Assembly: GCF_016901225.1 (NCBI RefSeq) | Contig: NZ_JAFEUL010000002.1 | Location: 248,001-312,000 of the forward strand | Length of the DNA stretch: 64,000 bases | Reading direction: 5' to 3' | Source of the DNA: Actibacterium sp. 188UL27-1 | Lineage (GTDB): Bacteria; Pseudomonadota; Alphaproteobacteria; Rhodobacterales; Rhodobacteraceae | In this document: in pieces, positions 34,604 to 43,524 of the stretch | How the letters are laid out: each line of letters opens with the position of its first letter | How positions within the stretch are numbered: the stretch's first letter is position 1 | Made by a program: the position numbers and the translations under genes | Notes under the pieces: generated by a model | Seen by the model: the letters and a program-made list of their open reading frames with translations, nothing else | Told to the model about the DNA's origin: nothing | The model's database searches: none

Positions 34604-35859
34604 TCCTGCGGTGGGGCGGGGTCGGGGCAGCCGCGTTGAGTACCGTTCTGACTTCCACCATGCCTGCCATGGCTGAGCCAGAGCCCTGTGCGGTCGGGAT
34701 CTATCGCGGGCTGGCGCCAGGCTTTGTCGCGGTTACCCGGTCGCAGGCCGGTCTGCGCTACACCTTCAGTGATGGCCGGACCGGCGCGCTGGATCAGGAT
34801 GGGATCCTGTGCAACGGGGGCCGCCTTCAACAGGTCGATGGCGTGCATGGGGACAGGGTGGCCTTGCGGGAGACCGATACGGTGGTCCGGGCGGGTGACA
34901 TTTATCTGGCTGGACGTTTGATCGAACCACCCGGTGCGGGGCCCCATACACCGCTGGTGGTATATGCCCATGGGTCGGAGGAGACGGGTTGGCTGGACCA
35001 CGCCCGGGATCCCTATCAGATGGTCGGTCGTGGGATTTCCGTCTTTGTCTATGACAAACGGGGCACTGGCCGGTCCGGCGGTGTCTATACCCAGAATTTT
35101 CCACAATTGGCCGATGACCTTGTTGCGGCCTCGCGCGAGGCAAAGCGGCTGGCCCAGGGGCGCTTTGGTCGTTTCGGCCTTTTTGGTCTAAGCCAAGGCG
35201 GTTGGGTCGCGCCCTTGGCGGCACGGCGGGCGGGTGCTGAATTCATCGGGGTCGGGTATGGGCTGGTCATCGATATCCGGGAGGAGGATGCCGCCCAGGT
35301 CGCACAGGATTTGCAGGCCGCCGGATACGGGGCGCAGACGCTCGCGGATGCGCGGCTGATCACGGATGCGACGGCCCGCATTGCGACCACCGGATCGGAT
35401 GAGGCCATCGCTGCTTTTGCGCAGGTCCGCCGCAGATTTGAGTATGCGCCATGGTTTGGGCTGGTTCAGGGGGACTACACGGGCCTGCTGTTGAGCGTTC
35501 CCGTGGATGAGATCCGGATCAAGATCCTGCCCCGGTTCGTGCAGTATAACATCGATTGGTCACTCGATCCTGTGGAGGTGGTGCGCGCGGTGGAGGTGCC
35601 GCAGTTGTGGGTGCTTGCCGCGGCGGATCGCCAAGCCCCGGTGGATCTGACGCTGGAGCGATTGATTAAGCTGCGGGATGCCGGGCTGAATATCGCGATC
35701 CATACCTTTCCGACGACGGATCACGGCATGTGGGAATATGAGGATCAGCCCGACGGGTCGCGCGATTTTACCAGGATCACAGCGGGTTTTTATGACCTGA
35801 TGGCAGATTGGGCCAAGGGCGCATTATCCCCGCCCTATGGACGTGCGACGCAACCCTAG
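34582..35859 (+). CDS. Exported alpha/beta-hydrolase (serine nucleophile)
   Basis: 425-residue protein with a signal peptide (1-31, ending TMPAMA before EPEP) and an alpha/beta-hydrolase fold from about 110. Oxyanion-hole AHGS (129-132), nucleophile Ser204 in GLSQGG and a late histidine in TTDHGMWEYE complete a likely triad. Resembles exported S9/dienelactone-type esterases; substrate unknown. I start at GTG 34582, overlapping the VOC gene by 22 bases, because it supplies the full signal peptide; another GTG at 34594 is possible. Periplasmic location is inferred. Confidence 0.75.
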   Translation: MLFRVWLILRWGGVGAAALSTVLTSTMPAMAEPEPCAVGIYRGLAPGFVAVTRSQAGLRYTFSDGRTGALDQDGILCNGGRLQQVDGVHGDRVALRETDTVVRAGDIYLAGRLIEPPGAGPHTPLVVYAHGSEETGWLDHARDPYQMVGRGISVFVYDKRGTGRSGGVYTQNFPQLADDLVAASREAKRLAQGRFGRFGLFGLSQGGWVAPLAARRAGAEFIGVGYGLVIDIREEDAAQVAQDLQAAGYGAQTLADARLITDATARIATTGSDEAIAAFAQVRRRFEYAPWFGLVQGDYTGLLLSVPVDEIRIKILPRFVQYNIDWSLDPVEVVRAVEVPQLWVLAAADRQAPVDLTLERLIKLRDAGLNIAIHTFPTTDHGMWEYEDQPDGSRDFTRITAGFYDLMADWAKGALSPPYGRATQP

Positions 35860-35901
35860 CGTGGCAAATAAGATGCGGACCGGCCATGACAAGGGCCGTG
35901 G

Positions 35902-36324
35902 TCAAGGTGCAGCTGTGTCGTCTTGGCCCTTCCGATGCAGCCACCGCGTCAACACGATGATCCGCATCGCAGCGACCATGAAGATCAGAATATCAATCAC
36001 CAGTGCCAGGGTGGGCACGACCAGTGAAGCGGTCAGCGCGTAGCCCTGGTTCGACAGGTTGGCCAATCCGTTGAACGCGCCATAGCGGTAGGACATCCCC
36101 TGGGCCACAAACAGCAACGTGATGATCAGGCTGTCGCGCCAGGTTGCAAATAACAGGACCCAACGATCTGCTTGGGGATCACCCGTGTCCGTTTCCCGTC
36201 CATGCCCGTAATATGCGAAAGCTATGACAGAAAGCCCGACTGCGAACACCAGGCAGACCACGGAGATGGAATACATGGTATCTGCGAAATGTGGCGAGGC
36301 GATGAGAGTTGAGAATGTGTCCAT
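35902..36324 (-). CDS. Small multi-pass membrane protein of unknown function
   Basis: 140 residues with about four hydrophobic helices: near 15-40 (ISVVCLVFAVGLSVIAFAYY), 60-78, 88-105 and 100-125. I do not recognise the family. It converges on the hydrolase gene at a 42-base gap and is read toward lower coordinates from ATG 36324. No obvious partner. Confidence 0.6.
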   Translation of the reverse strand: MDTFSTLIASPHFADTMYSISVVCLVFAVGLSVIAFAYYGHGRETDTGDPQADRWVLLFATWRDSLIITLLFVAQGMSYRYGAFNGLANLSNQGYALTASLVVPTLALVIDILIFMVAAMRIIVLTRWLHRKGQDDTAAP

Positions 36325-36559
36325 TTCATCTGTCCCGGAAGGAGGTCAGTTTCGTTTGGGGCCAACCGGGGATCTGCAGTCTATCGGGCGACCTGGCCGG
36401 GTTTTTGAGGATGTGCGAGCCATTCGCCCGCGGGATGATTGACGAAGCCGTTGGGTTTTATGCACAGTTCCACCATGGTGGCAGCACTGGCATGGGATTA
36501 GGTTATCTATTCCGGTCTACGATTCGATTGGTTTCGATCTGACGGACCGAACGGCCCGA
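36325..36559. other. Non-coding gap
   Basis: About 235 bases between the small membrane protein gene and the end of the large fusion gene. No coding frame, strong hairpin or operator stood out. Confidence 0.4.
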
Positions 36560-39334
36560 TTATCCTTGGGGCATCTTTAACACGAGGTTGCGGCCACCTT
36601 TCACGTAGCGCAGTTCCTCATTGCCGATGGCCGCCACGCGACCGCCATCAACCCGGTCCCCGATTTTGACTCGCATCAGCTTGCCGGATGGCAGGCGTAC
36701 CAGGGCCCGGCGCTGGTTGGGAGGGCCGAACACGCCGATAAGGTTCACACGGCCCAACCGAATCGCATCTTTTACAGTTGCCTGGCGCGCGACCGAAGCC
36801 CGGGTGGGCGTTGTTGGCCTTAGCCGTTGATTGCGCGATACGGCAGGTCCTGACCGCGTCGTCGCTGTCGAGGCACTAGCGCGCACGGCACGATTGTTAT
36901 CCTCGGCACTCGGCTGGGCGCTGCGAGCCGGTGCACGGGGCCTGTTCTTGGGTGCTATGGATGCGGTAACGGCCAAAGCGCTTGGTGGCCGGTTTGCGGC
37001 GGCGGCCTCTGCGGCAAGTTTGGCGGCAAGCTCCTCGGCTTCCTGCTGGGCGCGGGCCTCTGCCTCGCGCTCGGCAGCCGCCAAAGCGGCGCGAACTGCC
37101 AACGCCTCCTCCACCACGTTCTGAGGGCGACTTCTGGGTGTCAATGCCGCAAGTTCAAGCCGTGTCCGACCGCCCAATTGCGACCGCTCCGCCTCCTGCA
37201 GCAGGTTGGCGGGACGGGGACGCGGCTTGAACCCGGCAAGGCCGGTACCAGCTTCGGCCTCTGGTTCGGTCACCGGTGCTCCGGTTCCGTCGGGGCGGGA
37301 TGGCGGCACGATCCACGGTCTGCCCGCAAACACGGTGTATCCTTCGGGTGCCAGCGTGCCGCCGGGGGTTGGGGTGACCAACCCATCGGCACCTTGTGCA
37401 ACAGGGGCGTCCGTGGGTGCGGGGTTCGGCACACGTGCGACCGGTCGGTCCGTATCCTGTTCCCCCCCGTTTGGCAGCGCGATGGCATCCTGGCTGCGGA
37501 TGGTCGGATCGATTGAGGCGATGTAAAGTTGATCAAGGTCGCCTTCGCCGGGCATGTAGCGGCGCGGCGAAATTTGTTGCCAGATCCCGGTGGCGGCATG
37601 GGCCTTGCGAACCTCGTCTTGGTTCGGAATGACGGGTTCTTCATCGCTCAGGGCCACGTCATCGGTGATGGATGCGTCGGGTTCCGGCGTGATCAGCGCG
37701 GTATCTTCGGGAGGTTCTGCGCCATCGGCCGTTTGGCCATCGTCGGTCAACAGGGGCTCGGTCAGGTCTTTGGGAGCATCCGGGACGGCGGATTGTGGTT
37801 CATCGGCCAGACTGGCGACCTGCAGACCCAGATTCTCGTTTGCCTCATCTTGATCTGCCAGGGGGCCCTGTATGGCGGTGGCCACATCGGGCGCCTGGTC
37901 TACCAGGGTCGTTTCGGCAGCAGGTGGCGTGGAGGCTCTGCCCGCAATATCGTCATCCCCCACCAAGAACAGACTGGACCAGACACCAACGCCCGCCATG
38001 ATGCCCAAAAGGCCGAGGGTGAGCATCAGCCCGATACGCGGGCCACTGAATGACCCGTTATCGGCCCGTGCGGAAAACACGCCCAGATCCGGCTCGTCCA
38101 TTTTGGGCGTGGGTGCGCGACGGCTGCCGACCCGCTGCGCCAGTTGAGCCGCGAAAGAGGGACGTGGATCGGCATCAATTGGTGCAAGTTCTTCGACCGC
38201 GGCGGGTGCATTATCCGTGCGGGCCGCGCGGTCGGCCAAGGCCTGTTTCAGGGATGCTGGAACAGGAATGCGGGCGGGTTGCGCCGGTGGATCCAGGTCT
38301 GCCGTGAGGTCCGCTGGTGGAACCTCGCGGGTGGCCCCGCCGAGCCGGGCGGTTGGCGGCACATCCGATGTCGCGGGTGCGGGATCCTCAAGGGCAGGGG
38401 TCGCACTGTCCTCATCTGCGAGAGCCTTGCGGCGCATGGAGGAGAATGCGATCAGCGTGTCGAGGTTTGGCTCATCGGTCTCTGGTTCTGCATCCGCTTC
38501 CGTTTGGGCGGGAGGGCCAGCTTCTTCTTTCTGGTCGGTATCTGGCGGTGATGCAATTTCAACCGGCATATCCTCCGGCTCTGGGTCAGCGACCTCGTGG
38601 GTCGATTCCTCATCGGCGCTGGGCTGTTCGGTTGCTGCCTTCTCGGGCATTTCGAAATCTGGTTCGGCGTCGGTAAGGTCGTCTTCAGCTATGTCTGAAG
38701 CCGCGACATCTGTATCGTCATTGTTAGTTGCGACTTGCGCATCGGCGGTTGCCGTTTCCGGGCGATCCGATACGAGCGCGTCGATATCGGCGTCAGACAG
38801 AATACCGGCAATTGCAATCGGCGCGTCAGCCCGGTTTGGTAGATCCCCCAACCCGGCCGCCTGGTTGGTTGCGCCAAAGAACGGTTCGACCGGATGATCC
38901 GGTGCTTCGGGGATGCCGACGAAGGCAACGGGATTAAACCCGTGTTGCGCTGCAAAACTCTCTGCCTCGTCAAGTGTTTGGCGCGCCACGACAGCGATTT
39001 GAAGCTGGTCGTCTTGCGCGACCCAATCCTTGATCAGATCCGCGACGGGATAGGGCGTCGCGCCCTCCAAGGCGGCATTGACCCGGTCGGCATCGGTTGA
39101 ATCATTGGCGGTGGCTGTCGCCGTGGTGTAAAAGATCTGGGAGTTCGGCAGGACCAGCTTGGTCGCGAAATCAGGCCCGGCAATCCGGTGACCCAGATCA
39201 CGCAAACCCGCAAGGGCCTGTGCAAAATCAGGATCATCAAAACGGGCCTTGCCAAGGCTCCACCAGCCGTTGCCGTTATCGTGCAACAGTGCAATCGCCT
39301 CATGGGTGAGGTTCAGGGCAAAACGAACAATCAT
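36560..39334 (-). CDS. 924-residue membrane protein: GspL/PilM-like N-domain, TM helix, GspC/PilP-like C-domain
   Basis: Residues 1-155 form a compact domain (ALNLTHEAIALLHD..., KLVLPNSQIFYTTA, ALEGATPYPVADL, DWVAQDDQLQIAVVARQTLD) that looks like the cytoplasmic actin-fold part of GspL/PilM assembly proteins. An acidic disordered linker (180-400) leads to one membrane helix (433-457, IGLMLTLGLLGIMAGVGVW), then a long Pro/Asp/Ala-rich periplasmic stretch, an Ala/Glu coiled coil (740-780), and a folded end (847-924: VKDAIRLGRVNLIGVFG, RALVRLPSGKLMRVKIGD, RYVKGGRNLVLKMP) like the HR/PilP domain of GspC/PilP. The two folds are normally on separate proteins. Divergent from two further envelope genes. 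Fold assignments are by eye only. Confidence 0.6.
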   Translation of the reverse strand: MIVRFALNLTHEAIALLHDNGNGWWSLGKARFDDPDFAQALAGLRDLGHRIAGPDFATKLVLPNSQIFYTTATATANDSTDADRVNAALEGATPYPVADLIKDWVAQDDQLQIAVVARQTLDEAESFAAQHGFNPVAFVGIPEAPDHPVEPFFGATNQAAGLGDLPNRADAPIAIAGILSDADIDALVSDRPETATADAQVATNNDDTDVAASDIAEDDLTDAEPDFEMPEKAATEQPSADEESTHEVADPEPEDMPVEIASPPDTDQKEEAGPPAQTEADAEPETDEPNLDTLIAFSSMRRKALADEDSATPALEDPAPATSDVPPTARLGGATREVPPADLTADLDPPAQPARIPVPASLKQALADRAARTDNAPAAVEELAPIDADPRPSFAAQLAQRVGSRRAPTPKMDEPDLGVFSARADNGSFSGPRIGLMLTLGLLGIMAGVGVWSSLFLVGDDDIAGRASTPPAAETTLVDQAPDVATAIQGPLADQDEANENLGLQVASLADEPQSAVPDAPKDLTEPLLTDDGQTADGAEPPEDTALITPEPDASITDDVALSDEEPVIPNQDEVRKAHAATGIWQQISPRRYMPGEGDLDQLYIASIDPTIRSQDAIALPNGGEQDTDRPVARVPNPAPTDAPVAQGADGLVTPTPGGTLAPEGYTVFAGRPWIVPPSRPDGTGAPVTEPEAEAGTGLAGFKPRPRPANLLQEAERSQLGGRTRLELAALTPRSRPQNVVEEALAVRAALAAAEREAEARAQQEAEELAAKLAAEAAAANRPPSALAVTASIAPKNRPRAPARSAQPSAEDNNRAVRASASTATTRSGPAVSRNQRLRPTTPTRASVARQATVKDAIRLGRVNLIGVFGPPNQRRALVRLPSGKLMRVKIGDRVDGGRVAAIGNEELRYVKGGRNLVLKMPQG

Positions 39335-39550
39335 TTCTATGGTTTACCGATTCCTAGCCCCGGGGCAGAGCCCCCTTGTCGTGTAAGGCTCATCTATAGC
39401 ACGAAATTGCCGCCCTTAACAAATTAGTCACCTTTTGACGTCGCAAGACCTGCATGCCGGGCGCGACATTACCCAATCGTCGCCTAATCCTTGCCACCTT
39501 TCGCGATCATTGCGGACCGGTGAACAATCATGGCGTGTAGAGGCTGTTGC

Positions 39551-40678
39551 ATGGATGGACGCGTGCTGCTTGTGGCGTTTGCCGGTCTTGTCGGTGCCGT
39601 TCTGTTTTTGGGCGGGCGATCCGTTATCCTGCCCGATATTCCGTTGGCCACAGGGGGCCAAATGGTTCCCATGGGCGGATTGTCCGGTCAGGTTCAGGGG
39701 GATCGGTCAGACCCAAATTCCTATGTCACCGAAAAGGCCGGAACGATGCGGGCTAATGGACCTGTCGCAGCCACAGAGCATCTGACGGCGCAGTTCATTG
39801 GCAAAGTGCTGGACGGGCATCGCCGTGGCGGTGCCAGTGCGCCACCCGTCGCCGTAATTCCATTTGAGCCGCAGGATCGCTGCAGTTTTACCCGGCCCGC
39901 CGCGGGCAGTCGCGTCGTCAATCTGGTGGCCCGGTCCAGCAATCTTGACACCCACACCTACCTTTATTCCGATGAGATGGTGCGCAGTCGGACCGAAGGT
40001 TTCTTGAAAAATTATCGAGAGAAAGGCAGCGCCCAGATCGCGGTTTATCCCAGCAAGTTCGAAATGTCGGGCCTGGACGTGGCGGTGTCTGAAACGGAAT
40101 TTCCAGTGCATCTGGTTTTGCATACCGGGCGGGCAACCCTGTGGCATGTGCATCACCAGTCGGATACGCAAATCACCGGAGTGACGATCATCGGTGGCGA
40201 CGCCGCCGCAATTGCAGGTTTGCCCAGCGGCACACCGGTAGAGGCGTTGCTGAACCCGCAGCTGGCGAAATGCGGCATCAGTCCCGTCACGCAGCCGCTG
40301 GTGAACCCGGTCTTTCTCAGCTCGGTCGAGATCGGTGTCATCAGCAAGGCCGAGGCCGAGGTGAAGATCGCCCAGTGGCGCGATATCGAGCAGGGCTATG
40401 ATCGCTGGTTCAAGGGTCAGTTCGGGATCCCGTCAACCACCACGCGGATAGGATATGAGAACGGCAATGTCATTCTGGTGGGTCCACTGCCTACGGACGA
40501 GACCGAACTAGTGCCCTATACTGCGCTGGATCAGAAAACGGTGCGCATGGCGACGACCCAGAACGTCTTGACCGGATCGGCATCGGACTTTCGGGATAAC
40601 CTGCGGGGCAAGGTTCGTGCGTTGGCGGAACAGATCGCGGGCGGCAATCTGGATTCGATCAGGGTTGGAGGGAATTAG
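39551..40678 (+). CDS. Exported protein of unknown function in the fusion-protein locus
   Basis: 375 residues starting MDGRVLLVAFAGLVGAVLFL, a signal anchor or signal peptide, then a soluble domain with no family I recognise (for example HLVLHTGRATLWHVHH and GVTIIGGDAAAIAGLPSGTP). ATG 39551 has AGAGG 8 bases upstream; an ATG at 39530 is in frame but has no binding site. Two bases separate it from the next gene, and it is divergent from the 924-residue fusion protein over a 216-base promoter region, so the three likely act together at the inner membrane. Confidence 0.65.
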   Translation: MDGRVLLVAFAGLVGAVLFLGGRSVILPDIPLATGGQMVPMGGLSGQVQGDRSDPNSYVTEKAGTMRANGPVAATEHLTAQFIGKVLDGHRRGGASAPPVAVIPFEPQDRCSFTRPAAGSRVVNLVARSSNLDTHTYLYSDEMVRSRTEGFLKNYREKGSAQIAVYPSKFEMSGLDVAVSETEFPVHLVLHTGRATLWHVHHQSDTQITGVTIIGGDAAAIAGLPSGTPVEALLNPQLAKCGISPVTQPLVNPVFLSSVEIGVISKAEAEVKIAQWRDIEQGYDRWFKGQFGIPSTTTRIGYENGNVILVGPLPTDETELVPYTALDQKTVRMATTQNVLTGSASDFRDNLRGKVRALAEQIAGGNLDSIRVGGN

Positions 40679-40680
40679 GT

Positions 40681-41949
40681 ATGGGACGGGGCGCCAACGG
40701 GCTTTTGATTGTCGGGGTCATTCTGGGCGGGCTCTTTTGGGCCGCGATCAATTTCGGCCCCACGCTGCTGGTGATGGGAACGATCTCCAACCGGGTCAAT
40801 CCGATCATGGAGGCGATGGCCATGGTCGAGGAGCAGACCAACCCGACCGGCGGCTTTCAGACTGCCGATAATCGGTCGATTACCGTGTTGTCACCAAATG
40901 GCAAACCCGCGCAGTCTTGGGATATCGGCGCCCATATGGCACCTGGCGAATTCTCTGATCGCCGAGAAGTGTCCGCGACCCGTCTCATCGATATCAGGGA
41001 ATTGCTGGGCGACGGGGAGACATTGCCCGAACCCGACTTCCTAGACCTGTTCGTGGAAGCGCGCCTGGCCCGGCTGGCCGAACGTGAATGCGCGATCCTG
41101 CGAGAGAAAATAGCCTCTACCTGCACGGCCAACAGCTTTCGCTCGCGCGCGATCGAAGGCAATATCTACCGTGTCAGTGTTGATATGCGGTTCATCAGCC
41201 GCGTGCCGGTCGGGCCTGTTCCTGAGTCGGATCAGTTGATCCTGACCGAACGACGGTTTGATTTTGACAGCGACCTCACAAACAGCCAGGATCAGGCCGC
41301 CCAGGATGCTGCCCAGGCGTTGCTTTACAGCGGGGCCTTGACGGCCTGCAACGAGATCCGCGCCCAATTCGGCAATTGCGCCATCAAAACCGTCAGCAGT
41401 TCACCACGCAGCGATATGCTGGACGGGCAATTTACCCTGTCCTGGCTCTCTTCGGTCGAGCCTGTGGCGGCATCATCGCAGCAAGTGGCAACCGGTGGAC
41501 GATCTGCTGCCGATGGATCGCGGCCATCGTTCCGTGGTGGGGCCTTTGCGCCCAATGGCGCGCGATCACAGCCCGTGTCGGCCCGGCAAACCGCGCGCAA
41601 TTCGGCGGCGCAGATCAAGGCGGAGCGGGATGAAACTGCGGCGCAGTTGAATGCCACCGCCGATTATGATCGCACCCTGACGCCCTATGAGATCAGCATC
41701 GCCGCGGCGCGCGGTGAGCCGGTGGAGCAGGCGTCGACGCCATCATTGGCGGCGTTGGCATCGGCGGCTTTGACCTCCCTCGTTCCGGGGCAAGAGCTGA
41801 AAGCCGATGGAGCGCAGGCTGCCTCCGATTTGGCGGAGGCTACCATCGATCCGATGATCGCCCAGCGTGCAGAATGGCGCAGGCAGGCGCGGATTATCTT
41901 TGAGACGGGTCAGCCATTGCCGCCGCCTTCGGTCGAAAGCGACGGTTAG
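40681..41949 (+). CDS. Membrane-anchored protein of unknown function, second gene of the pair
   Basis: 422 residues: one N-terminal membrane helix (GLLIVGVILGGLFWAAINF, 7-25), a predicted periplasmic domain with three cysteines (AERECAI, ASTCTAN, GALTACNEIRAQFGNCAIK) that could form disulfides, and a low-complexity Ala/Ser-rich C-terminal third. Not recognised. GGAGGGAA precedes ATG 40681, and the start lies two bases after the previous stop. Resembles an envelope structural or scaffold protein; partner of the exported protein and perhaps of the GspL-GspC-like fusion. Confidence 0.62.
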   Translation: MGRGANGLLIVGVILGGLFWAAINFGPTLLVMGTISNRVNPIMEAMAMVEEQTNPTGGFQTADNRSITVLSPNGKPAQSWDIGAHMAPGEFSDRREVSATRLIDIRELLGDGETLPEPDFLDLFVEARLARLAERECAILREKIASTCTANSFRSRAIEGNIYRVSVDMRFISRVPVGPVPESDQLILTERRFDFDSDLTNSQDQAAQDAAQALLYSGALTACNEIRAQFGNCAIKTVSSSPRSDMLDGQFTLSWLSSVEPVAASSQQVATGGRSAADGSRPSFRGGAFAPNGARSQPVSARQTARNSAAQIKAERDETAAQLNATADYDRTLTPYEISIAAARGEPVEQASTPSLAALASAALTSLVPGQELKADGAQAASDLAEATIDPMIAQRAEWRRQARIIFETGQPLPPPSVESDG

Positions 41950-41964
41950 GTTTGGCTCCGTGCG

Positions 41965-43269
41965 TTAATGCGCGGACTTGGACAGGCCCTGGTCCAGATC
42001 GGCGATCAGGTCGTCGGCATCTTCGATCCCGATAGAAAGGCGCACGACGCCGGGGCCCGCACCCGCGGCTTCCTGCTGTTCGGCAGAGAGCTGGCGGTGG
42101 GTGGTGGAGGCGGAGTGGATGATCAGTGATCGGGCGTCGCCTAGATTGGCGACATGGCTGAAGATCTCAAGGCTATCGACCAGTTTCACGCAAGCCTCGT
42201 AGCCGCCTTTGACTGCGACCGTGAAAAGGGCGCCAGCGCCGCGCGGGCAGATCTTTTCAACACGCTCATAGTAGGGCGAGGAGGGCAGGCCGGCATAGGT
42301 GACGGCGTCGATGCGGGGATCCTTTTCCAGCCATTCGGCGAGCCGCTTGGCGTTGTGGACATGGCGCTCCATCCGGAGGCTGAGCGTCTCAATCCCCATG
42401 AGCGTGTAATGCGCCGCTTGGGGGTTCATGGTCATGCCGAGGTCGCGCAAGCCGATGGCGATGCCGTGGAAGGTGAAGGCCAGGGGCCCAAAGGTCTCGT
42501 GGAATTTCAGGCCGTGATAGGCCTGTTCCGGTTCGCTGAGCGATGGGAATTTTCCGCTGGCCGACCAGTCGAACGCGCCGCTGTCGACAACGACGCCGCC
42601 GGTGACCGTGCCGTTACCTGTCAGGTATTTTGTGGTGGAATGGACGACGAGCGTGGCGCCATGTTCGATTGGGCGGCACAAATAGGGTGTGGCCGAGGTA
42701 TTGTCGACGATGAGCGGCAGCTGGGCGGCGTCGGCAATGGCTGCGATGGCATCGAGATCGGTGATATAGCCACCGGGATTGGCGATGGCCTCGCAGAAGA
42801 CCGCCCTTGTATCGTCATTAATCGCGGCCTTGACGGCATCCAGATCATCAAAATCCACGAATGTTGCGGACCAGCCGAAGCGTTTAATTGTTTGGCTGAA
42901 TTGGGTGACCGTACCGCCGTAAAGACGGGTGGAGACGACGATGTTGCGCCCAGGCTCCATCAGCGGGAAGAGCGCCATGATTTGCGCGGCATGGCCTGAA
43001 GAGCAGCAGACAGCCCCCACGCCGCCTTCGAGTGTGGCGACGCGTTCCTGCAGGACGGCAACGGTGGGGTTGGTCAAGCGCGAATAGATGTAACCCACTT
43101 CCTGCAGGTTGAAGAGGGCGGCGGCATGGTCCGCATCGCGAAAGACATAGGCCGTTGTCTGGTAGATCGGAGTTTGGCGCGCCCCCGTGGCCGGATCCGG
43201 CCGGGCGCCGGCATGGATCTGGAGCGTGTCAAAGCCGTAGCTGGGGCCGGAATGCTGATCGTCTGGCAT
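41965..43269 (-). CDS. metY: O-acetylhomoserine (thiol)-lyase
   Basis: 434-residue PLP enzyme of the Cys/Met metabolism family that makes homocysteine from O-acetylhomoserine and sulfide. YSRLTNPT (62-69), Asp189 (IVDNTSATPY) and the Schiff-base Lys214 (HSTTKYLTGNG) are present. Length and the GLKFHETFG / LRDLGMTMNP stretches match MetY over MetB or cystathionine lyases. GGGAGG lies 7 bases before ATG 43269. Converges on the envelope operon with a 15-base gap. Confidence 0.9.
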   Translation of the reverse strand: MPDDQHSGPSYGFDTLQIHAGARPDPATGARQTPIYQTTAYVFRDADHAAALFNLQEVGYIYSRLTNPTVAVLQERVATLEGGVGAVCCSSGHAAQIMALFPLMEPGRNIVVSTRLYGGTVTQFSQTIKRFGWSATFVDFDDLDAVKAAINDDTRAVFCEAIANPGGYITDLDAIAAIADAAQLPLIVDNTSATPYLCRPIEHGATLVVHSTTKYLTGNGTVTGGVVVDSGAFDWSASGKFPSLSEPEQAYHGLKFHETFGPLAFTFHGIAIGLRDLGMTMNPQAAHYTLMGIETLSLRMERHVHNAKRLAEWLEKDPRIDAVTYAGLPSSPYYERVEKICPRGAGALFTVAVKGGYEACVKLVDSLEIFSHVANLGDARSLIIHSASTTHRQLSAEQQEAAGAGPGVVRLSIGIEDADDLIADLDQGLSKSAH

Positions 43270-43388
43270 GGGTTGCCTCCCTTGGTTTGTTGCGTTCGGG
43301 TGTAGGGGAAGGTTGCGGGCGGCTCAACCACAGGTGCTTTGGCGGTGATCCAGCGGCCCCGGGGCGCATGGCCCGGCACGACATGCTT

Positions 43389-43450
43389 TGGGGGGCGCTG
43401 CCCCCACAGCCTTTGGCTGCTCCCCCGGAGATATTTTTGCCAATAAGAAA
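43389..43450 (+). repeat. Rhodobacterales-type intergenic repeat (hairpins plus CCCCCGGAGATATTTTTGCCA)
   Basis: Two adjoining hairpins (GGGGG-CGCTG-CCCCC at 43391-43405; CAGCC-TTT-GGCTG at 43407-43419) are followed by CCCCCGGAGATATTTTTGCC. I know this arrangement as a very common intergenic element in Roseobacter-group genomes. Here it lies between metY and xylB, upstream of both. The stem plus TTTTT could also stop transcription entering xylB from upstream. Confidence 0.6.
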
Positions 43451-43524
43451 GGATATGGTTGCGGCGGTTGCAGGACTTGTGCGCCGGGAGTTGGTTGGTA
43501 CTGTGTATTTCCGGGAGGACAGCA

